In this document: piece by piece, positions 20,409-31,201 of the stretch
Layout of the letters: every line of letters begins with the position of its first letter
How positions within the stretch are numbered: position 1 is the stretch's first letter
Origin: Deltaproteobacteria bacterium
Lineage (GTDB): Bacteria > Desulfobacterota > JADFXK01
Length of the DNA: 42,387 nt
Assembly (NCBI GenBank): GCA_015233625.1
Contig: JADFXK010000001.1
Span: forward strand, 9,537-51,923
Reading direction: 5' to 3'
The notes under the pieces: generated by a model
Database searches by the model: none
The model's input: only the letters and a program-made list of their open reading frames with translations
Told to the model about the DNA's origin: nothing
Position numbers and translations under genes: made by a program

Positions 20409-21761
20409 TCACGCCGAGCCGACCAGTCCATCACTGGATGTCTTAGCCATCGTCCCGTCTGTCCGCTGGTAGGTAGTCGTCACACCACCGCTTCCATCTA
20501 TCTGGGCCACTCCCACGGGGGCCGTCACATTCAGCCGGAGCTTCAGCAGGTCGTCGCCCTGATCGTTCTTACCTTTGGCCACATCTTGGACATTGACAAA
20601 GGGGTCGAAGATCTGTCTTGATTGATCCATCTGATCAGTGAATTGCCTGGCCATGTCTTTGATCTGATCGATCGCCGTCTGGAATGGAGATCCAGCCTGA
20701 TCCGTTTGGCTGGCTGCCGTCGATCCTGCAAAGGCCGCTGTCAGGTACTGGGGAACACTGGTTTGGCTGGCGTTATCATCCATCATCCCGGCGTTTCTAA
20801 CAATTTGGTCTAAAGTCCGTTTCAACTGATCGTCATTTCCACCAGCCGGTCCGGCCGTGGGATCATTAGTACTTATCCCGTCACCGATTTGCCCGCTGCG
20901 GAAACTCACCAGGGAAGCCGTATAGGACTGCCAGGATTGATATTCTCCGATGTCTGAGCGGTTCAGGGCCCTGGCCATGTGCCTCCTGTTAAAGTGTGGA
21001 TCCTCAGGAATCCCGTAGATTTTCGGGCCCCTGTCATGATGTCTCCTGGCATGGTGTGTATTCATGGAAGAAATCTGGGTGTTCATCTGGACATTTACAG
21101 CCGACACTTCCTGGTGGTTCACACTAACTTCACCAGTCCGACTGTTGATGGATATATCAAGAGATTCCATATTCATAGCGCTGACATGCTGAAAGGAACT
21201 CATCCGCCCGCCCAGTCCCGAGGCCGCAGTCTGGAAGTCCGATGAAGTGCCGGATGAAAAAGAAAAATCCATGGCTCCAGACTGAGAGTCGGAATTATTT
21301 TGGAGGGCTGAAATAATCTTTTCGGCATATGACTCGGACTCATCCGGTTTAAACCCGATAGCTTCGAATAAGCCGGCCATTTCGTGACTTGTGCGGTGGA
21401 ATGCCGCCTGAGTCATTTCCGTCTGGGCGGTACCCGGATCGACCGACTGGGCCCCGGCAAATACCTGGCTGACACTGGCGGCTAGCATAGACACTGACTC
21501 GGACTCCTGAGTGAACGTGGCCTCCCTCGGCCCGAACCCGGTCTGACCGTGTCCACAATCGCCCCTTGACCGTTGGCGGAACTCGTCGCAGGTCCCTTTC
21601 AGTTCCGATTCAAAATCCAACCCGGCGCCCTGGGAATATCCTGCCCCTAAGGATGAGAGACTGCCCAGATCTATCCCTGACCCACATCTGCCCAGCAGCC
21701 CCGATTGGGGGAAACCTGAACTCATTCCATAAATATTCATAAGCATCTCCTTCTCCCCCAC
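20409..21761 (-). CDS. Hypothetical protein, Ser/Gln/Asp-rich
   Basis: 450 aa uninterrupted ORF; low-complexity N-terminus, no TM. Confidence 0.6.
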   Translation of the reverse strand: MGEKEMLMNIYGMSSGFPQSGLLGRCGSGIDLGSLSSLGAGYSQGAGLDFESELKGTCDEFRQRSRGDCGHGQTGFGPREATFTQESESVSMLAASVSQVFAGAQSVDPGTAQTEMTQAAFHRTSHEMAGLFEAIGFKPDESESYAEKIISALQNNSDSQSGAMDFSFSSGTSSDFQTAASGLGGRMSSFQHVSAMNMESLDISINSRTGEVSVNHQEVSAVNVQMNTQISSMNTHHARRHHDRGPKIYGIPEDPHFNRRHMARALNRSDIGEYQSWQSYTASLVSFRSGQIGDGISTNDPTAGPAGGNDDQLKRTLDQIVRNAGMMDDNASQTSVPQYLTAAFAGSTAASQTDQAGSPFQTAIDQIKDMARQFTDQMDQSRQIFDPFVNVQDVAKGKNDQGDDLLKLRLNVTAPVGVAQIDGSGGVTTTYQRTDGTMAKTSSDGLVGSA

Positions 21762-22330
21762 GGCCCCGGAGGCTACCGCCGGGATGAGACCATCCGTTGT
21801 CCATTGTGACCAGGCCAGGCCGCGACTGCTGCCGGTCTTGCCCCCGCCCTACGCTCTGGTCTTCTCTGACCGCTCCGGCGAAATTGCCGGGTCATCCCCC
21901 ATCCTCGGCCGGTGCTTACCATAAGTCTTATCAGGACCGACCCAAACTTGCCGACTACAATCAATAATAGACTTCTACCGGTTCGTGTTGCAATAGTCGC
22001 GCCAGTCCGCCACCTGTCACCTCTTTTGGAGAACTACTTAACAAAAGTAAACAATTTGGGATTACCCGATTAGCCGGCGCTCTATGCAAGGAGTAGTGGG
22101 GGAATTTTTTTCCCAGTGGCAGGAAAGATACGCGGGTGTTGGGATGGGCGAGGAAATGGGGTCAGGCTTGGAAAGGAAGGACGCTCAGATTTCTCGAAAG
22201 GGGCATTTTCGTGCCGCTTGTTTATTTAATTCGTGGTGAGCGTTGGCAACGGCCAATTTAGTCCACCGGTTTGAGTATCTTTCGTCCCGATGGATTTGAA
22301 CGCCGCCCACGCTTGACTTGGCAGGAGGGG

Positions 22331-24757
22331 CTAATTCGGTTGCGCCTTAGTGGCCTTACTCCGAGAGGCTTGCAGTTTGGCCAGATTCTTCCGAACTTTT
22401 GACGTAAGAGGATGCTCCGGCCCCAGGACCTGCTCCACTATCTTCAGAGCTTGATTAAACAGCAATTCTGCCTGCTTATATTTACTCTGAGCCAGGTATA
22501 ACTCCGCCAGGTTATTTATGGTCCTGGCCGTGTCGGGATGACTCGGCCCAAGGATTTTTTCCCTGATCTTCAACGCCCGTTGAAAAAGCGGCTCGGCCTT
22601 GTCATTCTTACCCTGGGCCAGGTATAGGTTCGCCAGGTTATTCAATGTCTTGGCCGTGTCGGGATGATCAGGCCCCAGGACTTTTTCCCCGATCTGCAAC
22701 GCCCGCTGATATAGAGGCTCGGCCTGGTCATATTTACCCTGGTCTTGGTATAGCTCCGCCAGGTTATTCAAAGTCGTGGCCGTATCAGGATGATCAGGCC
22801 CCTGGACCTTTACCCTGATCTGGAACGCTCGTTGATATAAAGGCTTCGCCCGGTCATACTTCCCTTGGGCCCGGTATAACTCTGCGAGGTTGTTCAGGGT
22901 CATGGCCAAGCTGGGATGCTCCGGCCCCAAGGCTTTTTCTTTGATCTGCAATGCCTGTAGATATAGAGGCTCGGCCCGGTCATACTCACCATTGGCGTAG
23001 TATAGTTCTGCCAAGTTGTTCCGGGCCATGGCCGTGTCGGGATGATCCGACCCCAAAACCTTTTCCCTGATTTTCAACACCCGTTGAAAGAGCGGCCCGG
23101 CCAAGTCATACTTACCCTGAGCCCAGTATAGTGCCGCCAAGTTGTTCAGAGTCGCGGCCGTGTCGGGATGATCGGACCCCAGGGCCTTCTCCACGATCGG
23201 CAACGCCCGTCGATAGAGGAACTCAGCTTGGTCATACTTCCCCTGGGCCCAGTATAGGAGCGCCAAGTTGTTCAGAGTCGCGGCCGTGTCGGGATGTTCC
23301 GGCCCCAGGCCTTTTTCCCTGATCTTCAATGCCCGTTGATATAACGGCTCGGCCTGGCCATACTTCCCCTGAGCATAGTGTAGCCCTGCCAAGTTGTTCA
23401 GGCTAGCGGCCGTGCCGGGATGTTCCGGCCCCAGGACTTTTTCTCTAATCTGCAACGCCCGTTGATAGAGGGGCTCGGCCTGAGCATACTTCCCCTGGGC
23501 TTGGTATAGTGCAGCCAGGTTGTTCAGGCTGTTGGCTGTGTCGGGATGATCCGGCCCCAGGACTTCTGCCCTAATCTTCAATGCCCGTTGAAGAAGCGGC
23601 TCGGCCTGGCCATACTTCCCCTGGGCTTGGTATAACTCCGCCAGGTTGTTCAGGGTAGCGGCCGTTTCAGGACGATCGCCACGGGTTGTCTCCATGACCC
23701 GCAATGACCTGTGGTATAAAGGCTCGGCCTGGCCATACTTCCCCTGGGCTTGGTATAACTCCGCCAGGTTGTTCAGGGTAGCGGCCGTGTCGGGACGATC
23801 GGGGCCCAGGACTTTTTCCCTGATCTCCAATGCCCGTTGAAAAAGCGGCTCGGACTTATCATACTTCCCTTCTTCTCGGTATAGCACCGCTAGGTTATTT
23901 TGTGATTCAGCGATGTTAGGATCATCTGGCCTCAGGAGACGTTCTCTTATATCCAGACTGGCCCTTTGCGATGCCTCTGCTTCGGTATATTTACCGGCAC
24001 GGTAAAGCGCAGTCCCCTGCTGATTCAAATAGTCAGCTTTGACCAATTCCAGGCCGGACGGGACAAGCTCAGCGGCTTGCCGATAGTAATCAGCCGCCGC
24101 GGCATAGGCCAACAAAGTCATCTTCAGGTTCCCAGCCGCTGCCCTCGCGGCAGCAGCAGACAAGTATTGTTTCGCCGCAATTCCTTGATGTCTTTTCGCT
24201 TCGGTCAAAGTCAAGTTACCTGCCTGGTAGAGTAGTTTTTCCGCCATGGCAAAATCGCCCAGGTCCAATCCTTGCTTGGCTTTAGCCATAAGGACGTTGA
24301 CCTCAGAATCATCGGAATCGGTTTGAGCCAGTTTCTCCTGAAGTACTTTATACCGGACGGCCATCTCCCGCAGAGTGTGGTCCAGTTTTTCCGGAGGGAC
24401 GTACTGCTGCTTCATAGTCTTAAAGAAATACTTTAGAGCTGCTTGGGTCACACCCAACTCTGCGGCGAGCTTGTCGTATCGCTCCAGCGAAGGACCGTAA
24501 TTGTCAATAGTTCCGCTTCCAATGTTGGCCTGTTTTTCCGCGGTGACATTTCCGCCTATGGATATTGTATTGGTCTTCGGTGGCTTAGACCAGGGGATGA
24601 TGCGAGACCAGGGGACAAACTGATTCAATAAAAAAACGACCAGCCCAACGCTAATCCCATTAAAAACCCACTGCATTGTCTCTCCTAGCCGGCCGGGTCT
24701 TTGACTGATGTCTCTCTCTTGGGGCTTAGTTCCGGGTTTCTTTGTCTTCTTTTCCAT
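22331..24757 (-). CDS. Membrane-anchored kinesin-light-chain-type TPR protein
   Basis: 808 aa; N-terminal TM (MQWVFNGISVGLVVFLLNQFV); 13 units like LNNLAxLYxAQGKYDQAEPLYQRALxIREKxLGPxHPDTA by eye. Confidence 0.88.
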   Translation of the reverse strand: MEKKTKKPGTKPQERDISQRPGRLGETMQWVFNGISVGLVVFLLNQFVPWSRIIPWSKPPKTNTISIGGNVTAEKQANIGSGTIDNYGPSLERYDKLAAELGVTQAALKYFFKTMKQQYVPPEKLDHTLREMAVRYKVLQEKLAQTDSDDSEVNVLMAKAKQGLDLGDFAMAEKLLYQAGNLTLTEAKRHQGIAAKQYLSAAAARAAAGNLKMTLLAYAAAADYYRQAAELVPSGLELVKADYLNQQGTALYRAGKYTEAEASQRASLDIRERLLRPDDPNIAESQNNLAVLYREEGKYDKSEPLFQRALEIREKVLGPDRPDTAATLNNLAELYQAQGKYGQAEPLYHRSLRVMETTRGDRPETAATLNNLAELYQAQGKYGQAEPLLQRALKIRAEVLGPDHPDTANSLNNLAALYQAQGKYAQAEPLYQRALQIREKVLGPEHPGTAASLNNLAGLHYAQGKYGQAEPLYQRALKIREKGLGPEHPDTAATLNNLALLYWAQGKYDQAEFLYRRALPIVEKALGSDHPDTAATLNNLAALYWAQGKYDLAGPLFQRVLKIREKVLGSDHPDTAMARNNLAELYYANGEYDRAEPLYLQALQIKEKALGPEHPSLAMTLNNLAELYRAQGKYDRAKPLYQRAFQIRVKVQGPDHPDTATTLNNLAELYQDQGKYDQAEPLYQRALQIGEKVLGPDHPDTAKTLNNLANLYLAQGKNDKAEPLFQRALKIREKILGPSHPDTARTINNLAELYLAQSKYKQAELLFNQALKIVEQVLGPEHPLTSKVRKNLAKLQASRSKATKAQPN
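22400..23990 (-). repeat. Intragenic ~126-bp tandem repeat array encoding 42-aa TPR units
   Basis: Recurrent AGGTTGTTCAGGGTAGCGGCCGTGTCGGGATGATCCGGCCCCAGGA blocks. Confidence 0.85.
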
Positions 24758-25119
24758 TGCCGTTATCCGAAATTGATAATTCGCTTTCTTCGTTTCGCCA
24801 CCCCAAAAATGCAGCGCAGGGTTTCAAAAGTCAAAAATCCTCTGATCTTCTCTTTTCTCTCTGCGTCCTCATCGGGTTGCCTTTTCTTTCAATTTGTTAT
24901 CCCCTCGTTAAGCCGGGTCGGCCTGATTCCCTGCCCTGATCAGGGCCGAGCGCGTCAGGCGAGGGGGCCGTAATCTTGCATTCTTTGGTCCGGTCTACGG
25001 TCTCGCAGGCCAAAAGCTAAATCTGCCAGGTTATGTTGGTCAACTCAGCACAAGAGCTATAGCTTTTCCGGAAAGAAAGTCCCTGAGGTTTTGGGTCGTT
25101 AATTTAATGAAGCCAAGTT

Positions 25120-25454
25120 GAACGCTGGCCGCTGCAGCCTTTATCCGGCTATCACTTTTTCTCCCGATGGACTTAGAGGCTACCCTCGCTTTGCCTGGCT
25201 GACGGGGCCAAATCGGCTACGCCTTACTGGCCTTAGCTCGTGATGCCATCAGTTTGGCTTGATTGGTCCGAACCTTGGCCGATCGGGATGCCCCGTCCCC
25301 TGGGCCGCCTTAGGTGTGCAACGCCGGTTATATAGCAGATCGGTCAAATTATACTTCCCCGGGCTCCGTATAAGCACACCAGGTTGTTCAGGAAGCGTTG
25401 ATATTTGAACCATTCGACTTAAAAAGTCGTCCCCTCGAATAATTAGGATGCCTT
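25120..25454 (-). pseudogene. Decayed 3' part of TPR paralog
   Basis: Minus-strand remnant NNLVCLYGARGKYNLTDLLYNRR...GHPD resembles a TPR unit; 3' sequence (aaatcggctacgccttactggcctta) matches the 3' end of the 808 aa gene (aattcggttgcgccttagtggcctta). Confidence 0.6.
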
Positions 25455-26186
25455 TTATGGGCGCTTCCGTTTTGGGTACTTGCCGGCAAGATAAAGCGCC
25501 GTCCCCTGCTGATTCAAATAGTCAGCTTTGGCCGATTCCGAGCCGACCGGGACAAGTTCAGCAGCTTGCTGATAGTAATCTGCCGCTGCTGCATAGGACG
25601 TCAAAATCATCTTCAGGTTCCCGGCCTCAGCCCAGGAGGCGGCCGCAATCATCTTCAGGTCCCCAACTTCAGCCCAGGAGGCAGCCGCAGTGAGGAACTC
25701 TTTGTCAGCGGTTTCACTTAATTTTTTGGCCTCTCTCTTAATGCTATCAGCCTTGCTTAATGATCGTTGCCAGGCCTGATTAAGCTGATTTTCCGCCTGG
25801 AGATAATCGCTCTGGTCCAAGGCGTCCTTGGCCCTAGCCCTAAGGGCTTTTACTTCGGGATTATCGGATGCAGTCGTAGTCAGTCTCTCCCCGAGGGCAT
25901 TGCGCCACTCCCCTATCCCGGCTGGCTTTGCATATCCTTCCAGAGAAGGGCTGTAGGTGCTGTTTTGCTGCTGGTTAGGCATGATGTGGTTTTGCTGCTG
26001 GTTAGGCATGGGGGCATGCGGGCTTAAAAGGAAATTGACTACCGTGGCTAAAAGAACGGTGACGAGCCCGTTTAATAGATACTCTTTGCTAGATAGCCAC
26101 TTCATTGTCTTTTTGAGCCTGCCTGGTCCCTTCTCGATATCTCTTTCTTGGGGGTTACCGCCGGTCGTCTCTATTTTCTCTTCCAT
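25455..26186 (-). CDS. Truncated paralog of the TPR protein
   Basis: 243 aa; N-terminal KPQ/NPQERDI..PGRL, TM, and YAAAADYYQQAAELVPVGSESAKADYLNQQGTALYLAGKY parallel the 808 aa protein, ending where its repeats begin. Confidence 0.7.
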   Translation of the reverse strand: MEEKIETTGGNPQERDIEKGPGRLKKTMKWLSSKEYLLNGLVTVLLATVVNFLLSPHAPMPNQQQNHIMPNQQQNSTYSPSLEGYAKPAGIGEWRNALGERLTTTASDNPEVKALRARAKDALDQSDYLQAENQLNQAWQRSLSKADSIKREAKKLSETADKEFLTAAASWAEVGDLKMIAAASWAEAGNLKMILTSYAAAADYYQQAAELVPVGSESAKADYLNQQGTALYLAGKYPKRKRP

Positions 26187-26478
26187 TGCCGTTATCCGAA
26201 ATTGATAATTCGTCTTCTTCGTTTGGCCACATAGAATATGCAGCGCAGGGTTTCAAAAGCCAAAAAACCTTTGGGTCCTTTATCCTAAGCCTATTCCCAA
26301 CTGATGGGAAACAGAATATAATATCATCCATCCGGCGGAACCGGACTCCGGCCCCAACCGAAACAACCGGGGCATACATCCCCTTATTATTTATCTTATA
26401 CCACATGACAATCGTTTTTTCAAGCCGGAAATCCGACGCCAGCCATAAAGTCACCAGCCGATCCGCCATCAGGCCACA

Positions 26479-27042
26479 TCAGACCTGGCAGCCCGGAATC
26501 TGACCTAAGGGAGAGATGAAATAGAATGTGAAGGCGGCCAGGACCATGGCGTGATCCATCTCGCCGCTCCGGATCATGGCCGGGATCTCAGCCAGCGGCC
26601 GGGTGAGCACTTCGATATCCTCCCCGTCATCCTGGCGTTGCCGACCCAGCCGGGTCACTCCCTGGGCCAGGTAGGTGGCGCAAGCATTGCCGAACAAAGC
26701 CGGATTAGGGTTGACCTGGCCCAGCAGGATGATCTCCCCTCCCCCGTATCCGGTTTCTTCCAACAGCTCCCGCCGGGCTGCCTCCTCAGCCGGTTCGTGA
26801 GGATCCACCAGACCTCCGGGGATCTCCAGCGTGACCGATCTGGACCCGAACCGGTATTGCCGGATCAGGACCACCTGATTATCGGGGGTAATGGGAATGA
26901 CATTCACCCAGTTGGGCGAGTCGATCAGGTGAAAATCGTGCTCCATTCCAGTCCGGGGCGAGCAGGCGCGGTCCGTTCTGACCGAAAATACCCGGCACTG
27001 GTATTGGAGTTCCGAGGAGACAATGGGCCATGGTTTGATCAT
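26479..27042 (-). CDS. NUDIX hydrolase (ADP-ribose pyrophosphatase-like)
   Basis: 187 aa; GGLVDPHEPAEEAARRELLEETGYGG matches Nudix box GX5EX7REUXEEXGU. Confidence 0.92.
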   Translation of the reverse strand: MIKPWPIVSSELQYQCRVFSVRTDRACSPRTGMEHDFHLIDSPNWVNVIPITPDNQVVLIRQYRFGSRSVTLEIPGGLVDPHEPAEEAARRELLEETGYGGGEIILLGQVNPNPALFGNACATYLAQGVTRLGRQRQDDGEDIEVLTRPLAEIPAMIRSGEMDHAMVLAAFTFYFISPLGQIPGCQV

Positions 27043-27093
27043 TAAACGTCACCTTATGGATATATAGTTGTTTGAAGAAAGGTTCTGCTTAGC

Positions 27094-27215
27094 GATGATT
27101 TAATCTGCAGATTGCACCGAGTTGCGCAGATTAGAGCATACAAGCGATTGAATTCAAGCTTCCATCTGTGGGTCTCTTCCATCTGCGTTAATCTGCGTAA
27201 TCTGCGGATTCATCC
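27094..27215 (+). repeat. Dispersed repeat copy 2
   Basis: ATGATTTAATCTGCAGATTGCACCGAGTTGCGCAGATTA...CATCTGCGTTAATCTGCGTAATCTGCGGAT. Confidence 0.75.
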
Positions 27216-27578
27216 TTGCTATCAAAAAAGATCATCCGCGTCAATCACCCTATTTAATCGGATTCTCCAGGCCCCGGTGACCGCATGCAAGAACCGGCAG
27301 CTTATCCGAAAATCGCTCCCCGGCATGAAAATCCCTTGACTTATGCGCACCCTGTGATAAATATCGTGGGTTTGAAAACTACGGTTGATGCCCCGTCGGG
27401 GCCATCGTCCTCAAACCAATTGCCTGCTTTAAGAGACTGCTTCATTTCGGCACAAGTTGTCGATAGATGGAACAGTCTATTCGTGTTCGCCGACTCGCCC
27501 CGAGACCGGTATATCTCAACCAGGGCCATGAAAGGCAAGTGGGAGACCCTCCGCGCTAATGAGTAATGGGAGTAATTA

Positions 27579-30371
27579 ATGGACTATAAAGACACGCTCA
27601 ATCTTCCCCAAACCAGCTTTCCCATGAAAGCCAATCTGACCAAAAACGAGCCGGAACAGCTCAAGGAATGGGCCGAAACTGATCTATATCATCAGATCCG
27701 GCGAAGCTCGAAGGGAAGACCGCCATATATTTTGCACGACGGCCCTCCTTACGCCAACGGCCACATCCATATGGGCACCGCCTTCAATAAGGTGATCAAA
27801 GACTTCATCGTCAAATCCCGGCAAATGATGGGCTTTGACGCAGCTTACGTCCCCGGCTGGGATTGCCACGGGTTGCCCATCGAGCATGAGGTCGATAAGA
27901 GATTAGGCGCCAAAAAGGCCGAGGTCTCGGTCGTCGAGAAACGGCGGATGTGCCGAGAATATGCCGAAAAGTTCATCGACATCCAGCGGGAGGAATTCAA
28001 ACGGCTGGGTGTGCTCGGTGATTGGAACGACCCTTATCTGACCATGAAATATTCCTACCAGGCCGTGATCATGCGGGAGTTCGGCAAATTCGCCCTATCC
28101 GGCAGCGTCATGCAAAGCAAGAAACCGATCTACTGGTGTTCCTCCTGTCAGACGGCCCTGGCCGAGGCGGAAGTGGAGTACGATAACCATACTTCGCCCT
28201 CCATCTACGTCAAATTTCCCATGATCTCCGATGTCTCCGACCTCATTCCGGGCGTCGACGCCAACAGCCGGGTGTTCGTGGTCATCTGGACGACCACACC
28301 CTGGACTATTCCAGCCAACCTGGCCGTGGCCCTGCACCCCGACCTGGAGTACGTAGCGGTGCGGGTCAAAGACGACATCCTGATCCTGGCCCAGGGATTA
28401 CTGGAGCAGTTCATGACCATTCTGGGCCAGACCGATTACCAGATAGTGGCCACGATTAATCCCCGAGCCATGGAGGGCCGCAAAGCCCGACACCCCCTGT
28501 ACGACCGGGAGTCATTGGTGGTCCTGGCCCCGTATGTGACCCTGGAAGCCGGGACCGGTTGTGTGCATACCGCCCCAGGGCACGGCCGGGAAGACTACGA
28601 AACCGGGCTGCATTACGGCCTGGAGGTCTACTCGCCGGTCAATGACCAGGGTTGCTTCACTCCTGAAGTGGAATTCTTCGCCGGTCAGTTTGTCTTCGCG
28701 GCCAATAAATCGGTCATCCAGAAGCTGGCCGAGGTGGGCGCTTTGCTGGCCGAGAAATCCATTGACCACTCCTACCCCCATTGTTGGCGTTGCAAGAATC
28801 CGGTCATCTTCCGGGCCACGGAACAATGGTTCATCTCCATGGACAAGACTGGCCTGCGTCAAAAGGCCCTGGCGGAAATCAACAAAGTGACCTGGACCCC
28901 GGCCTGGGGCCGCGACCGGATCTACAGCATGATCGAAAACCGGCCCGACTGGTGTATCTCCCGGCAACGAGCCTGGGGCATTCCCATCATTGTCTTCTGG
29001 TGCCAGGATTGCGGCGCATATTTGATCACCCAGGAGACCATAGACCATATCTCCGCGATGGTCGAGAAGGAGAGCGCTGATATCTGGTATTCTAAAACAC
29101 CGGCCGAGTTATTGCCTCCGGGCACCGTCTGTCAGCAGTGCGGGTCAGCCCACTTAGAAAAAGAGACGGACATCCTGGATGTCTGGTTTGATTCCGGGGT
29201 CAGCTTTGCTGCGTGTGTGGAAGCCAGGGAGGACTTGCGGTTCCCGGCCGACCTGTACTTAGAAGGCAGCGACCAGCACCGGGGTTGGTTCCACTCTTCC
29301 CTCTTGGCCTCGGTGGGGACCAGAGGCGTGGCTCCCTATAAGCACGTCCTGACCCACGGCTTCGTGGTTGATGGCAAAGGCCATAAGATGTCAAAATCTC
29401 GGGGAAATGTTATCGCTCCTGACGACATCATCAAGAAGAATGGGGCTGAAATTCTGAGATTGTGGGTCGTGGCCGAAGACTACCGGGAGGACATTCGGTT
29501 GTCGGGGGAGATCCTGTCGCGGTTGACCGACTCTTATCGCCGCATCCGCAATACCGCCCGCTTCCTGCTGGGCAACCTGAGTGATTTCAATCCGGCCACG
29601 GATGCCGTGGCCCCGGCCGACATGGACGAGATCGACCTGTGGGCTCTGGATCGGCTGCAACGGTTGACCGAAAAGGTTATAGCGGCATACCAGGACTTTG
29701 AATTTCATCTGGTCTTCCACTCCATCTATAATTTTTGCGTCACCGATATGAGCGCCTTTTACCTCGACGTGCTTAAGGATCGGATGTACACCTTCAACCG
29801 GACGGCCCGACCCAGGCGCTCGGGACAAACGGTGATGTACCGGGTGCTGGATGCCTTGACCCGCTTGATGGCTCCGGTGTTATCCTTCACTTCCGAGGAG
29901 ATCTGGAAGTATCTGCCGGCGGATCCCAATCGGGAAAAGAGCGTCCATCTGGCCGGATTCCCTAGTGTTGACCCGGCCCTGAAGAATGCCGAACTGGCTG
30001 AGCGCTGGACCACTTTCTTGAGTGTCCGGAGCGAAGTGACCAAGGCTTTGGAAATCGCCCGGAAAAATAAAGACATCGGGCACTCCCTGGATGCCGCGGT
30101 AACACTTCATGCGACCGGAACGCTGTTCGAGGCGCTGCAACCCTTCGCGGCCAAGATGCGGGATCTGTTCATCGTCTCCAGTGCCCGACTCACGGCCGAA
30201 CCGGCCCCGGAAGGCGCCTATAAAAGTGACCTGCTCACCGATTTCGGCGTCCAGGTGACCCAGGCTGCCGGCCTGAAGTGCGCCCGCTGCTGGGTCAAGG
30301 ACGAGCAGGTCGGCACCTATCCGGACCATCCCGAAATCTGCCCCCGGTGCCATGAAGCCTTAACTAGCTGA
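27579..30371 (+). CDS. ileS: Isoleucyl-tRNA synthetase
   Basis: 930 aa; [30 protein letters not shown]-terminal [12 protein letters not shown]...CPRC zinc finger. Confidence 0.98.
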   Translation: MDYKDTLNLPQTSFPMKANLTKNEPEQLKEWAETDLYHQIRRSSKGRPPYILHDGPPYANGHIHMGTAFNKVIKDFIVKSRQMMGFDAAYVPGWDCHGLPIEHEVDKRLGAKKAEVSVVEKRRMCREYAEKFIDIQREEFKRLGVLGDWNDPYLTMKYSYQAVIMREFGKFALSGSVMQSKKPIYWCSSCQTALAEAEVEYDNHTSPSIYVKFPMISDVSDLIPGVDANSRVFVVIWTTTPWTIPANLAVALHPDLEYVAVRVKDDILILAQGLLEQFMTILGQTDYQIVATINPRAMEGRKARHPLYDRESLVVLAPYVTLEAGTGCVHTAPGHGREDYETGLHYGLEVYSPVNDQGCFTPEVEFFAGQFVFAANKSVIQKLAEVGALLAEKSIDHSYPHCWRCKNPVIFRATEQWFISMDKTGLRQKALAEINKVTWTPAWGRDRIYSMIENRPDWCISRQRAWGIPIIVFWCQDCGAYLITQETIDHISAMVEKESADIWYSKTPAELLPPGTVCQQCGSAHLEKETDILDVWFDSGVSFAACVEAREDLRFPADLYLEGSDQHRGWFHSSLLASVGTRGVAPYKHVLTHGFVVDGKGHKMSKSRGNVIAPDDIIKKNGAEILRLWVVAEDYREDIRLSGEILSRLTDSYRRIRNTARFLLGNLSDFNPATDAVAPADMDEIDLWALDRLQRLTEKVIAAYQDFEFHLVFHSIYNFCVTDMSAFYLDVLKDRMYTFNRTARPRRSGQTVMYRVLDALTRLMAPVLSFTSEEIWKYLPADPNREKSVHLAGFPSVDPALKNAELAERWTTFLSVRSEVTKALEIARKNKDIGHSLDAAVTLHATGTLFEALQPFAAKMRDLFIVSSARLTAEPAPEGAYKSDLLTDFGVQVTQAAGLKCARCWVKDEQVGTYPDHPEICPRCHEALTS

Positions 30372-30407
30372 TCAAAATGCCGCATCAGTTTATCAGGTCG
30401 AGGAAGG

Positions 30408-30731
30408 ATGATGAATAAAACCATATGGCTCTCTTTCGATATCGCGATTAGGGGTGATTTAGAAGGGCTCTATGCCTGGTTGGACTCACATGGCGCCAAA
30501 GAGTGTGGCACCAGCCTGGCCGTCCTCAAGTATCCTGATACTGGTAACCTCATTGAGGACCTAAAAAAAGACCTGGAAGAGCATGTGACTCTTGAAAAGA
30601 ATGACCGAGTTTATGTGACATATCAGAACCCTGATGGTAAGGTTATCGGTAAATTTATCTTTGGCAAACGCAAAGGAGACCCCTGGAAAGGGTACGGCCC
30701 GCAAGGTACAGATGAAGATGACAGCGATTAG
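30408..30731 (+). CDS. Hypothetical small protein overlapping a PIN-domain gene
   Basis: 107 aa (MMNKTIWLSFDIAIRGDLEGLYAWLDSHGAKECGTS...); overlaps the downstream PIN ORF by ~20 bp. Confidence 0.7.
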   Translation: MMNKTIWLSFDIAIRGDLEGLYAWLDSHGAKECGTSLAVLKYPDTGNLIEDLKKDLEEHVTLEKNDRVYVTYQNPDGKVIGKFIFGKRKGDPWKGYGPQGTDEDDSD

Positions 30732-31152
30732 CTTTCCTTTCAGAGTCCTGGTCGACACAAGTTTCTGGATCGCCCTTTATGACACCAAAGATCGGTGGCA
30801 TAGCCAAGCGGTTGACCGGGAGGGAGTTTTGACTATATCAAATGTCATCCTGCCCTGGCCGATCCTCTACGAGACGTTGCGGACAAGGTTTGTCAAGAAC
30901 AGGCCATGGGGAATACACTTTCGGCTGCTCCTGGGTACTCTCCATGTATCCCATGTCTGCGATACGCCTTACCGGCAACGCGCCTTTGATGACACGGTGA
31001 CCGATTCCAACGTCCGTCGAGGTATCAGCATGATTGACATGTTGATCAGGCTGATGCTGCAAGATAAGAATCTGGGGATAACTCACCTGCTGACATTCAA
31101 CGTGAAAGATTTTGAAGATGTTTGTCGTGAGAGACGGATCGAACTGGTGTAG
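30712..31152 (+). CDS. PIN-domain-like protein
   Basis: VLVDTSFWIALYD, PILYETL, SMIDMLIRLML, LLTFNVKDFEDVC match the acidic pattern of PIN domains; ATGAAGATGACAG start chosen over the longer ORF from 30634. Confidence 0.7.
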   Translation: MKMTAISFPFRVLVDTSFWIALYDTKDRWHSQAVDREGVLTISNVILPWPILYETLRTRFVKNRPWGIHFRLLLGTLHVSHVCDTPYRQRAFDDTVTDSNVRRGISMIDMLIRLMLQDKNLGITHLLTFNVKDFEDVCRERRIELV

Positions 31153-31201
31153 CCGCCCCAAAGCAAGAGCTAAAGCTGACGATTGACCAAAGGAAGACTA
31201 A

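Noticed and set aside
23131-23840. Short + strand ORFs (63-64 aa) with repeated SRPCRD/VAAVSGRS peptides
   Set aside because: Antisense translations of the TPR repeat array
22400-23990. Regular repeat array as a possible CRISPR
   Set aside because: Period of ~126 bp is in-frame and encodes TPR units; no unique spacers
28512-29048. 178-aa antisense ORF within ileS
   Set aside because: Antisense shadow of a strongly conserved housekeeping gene
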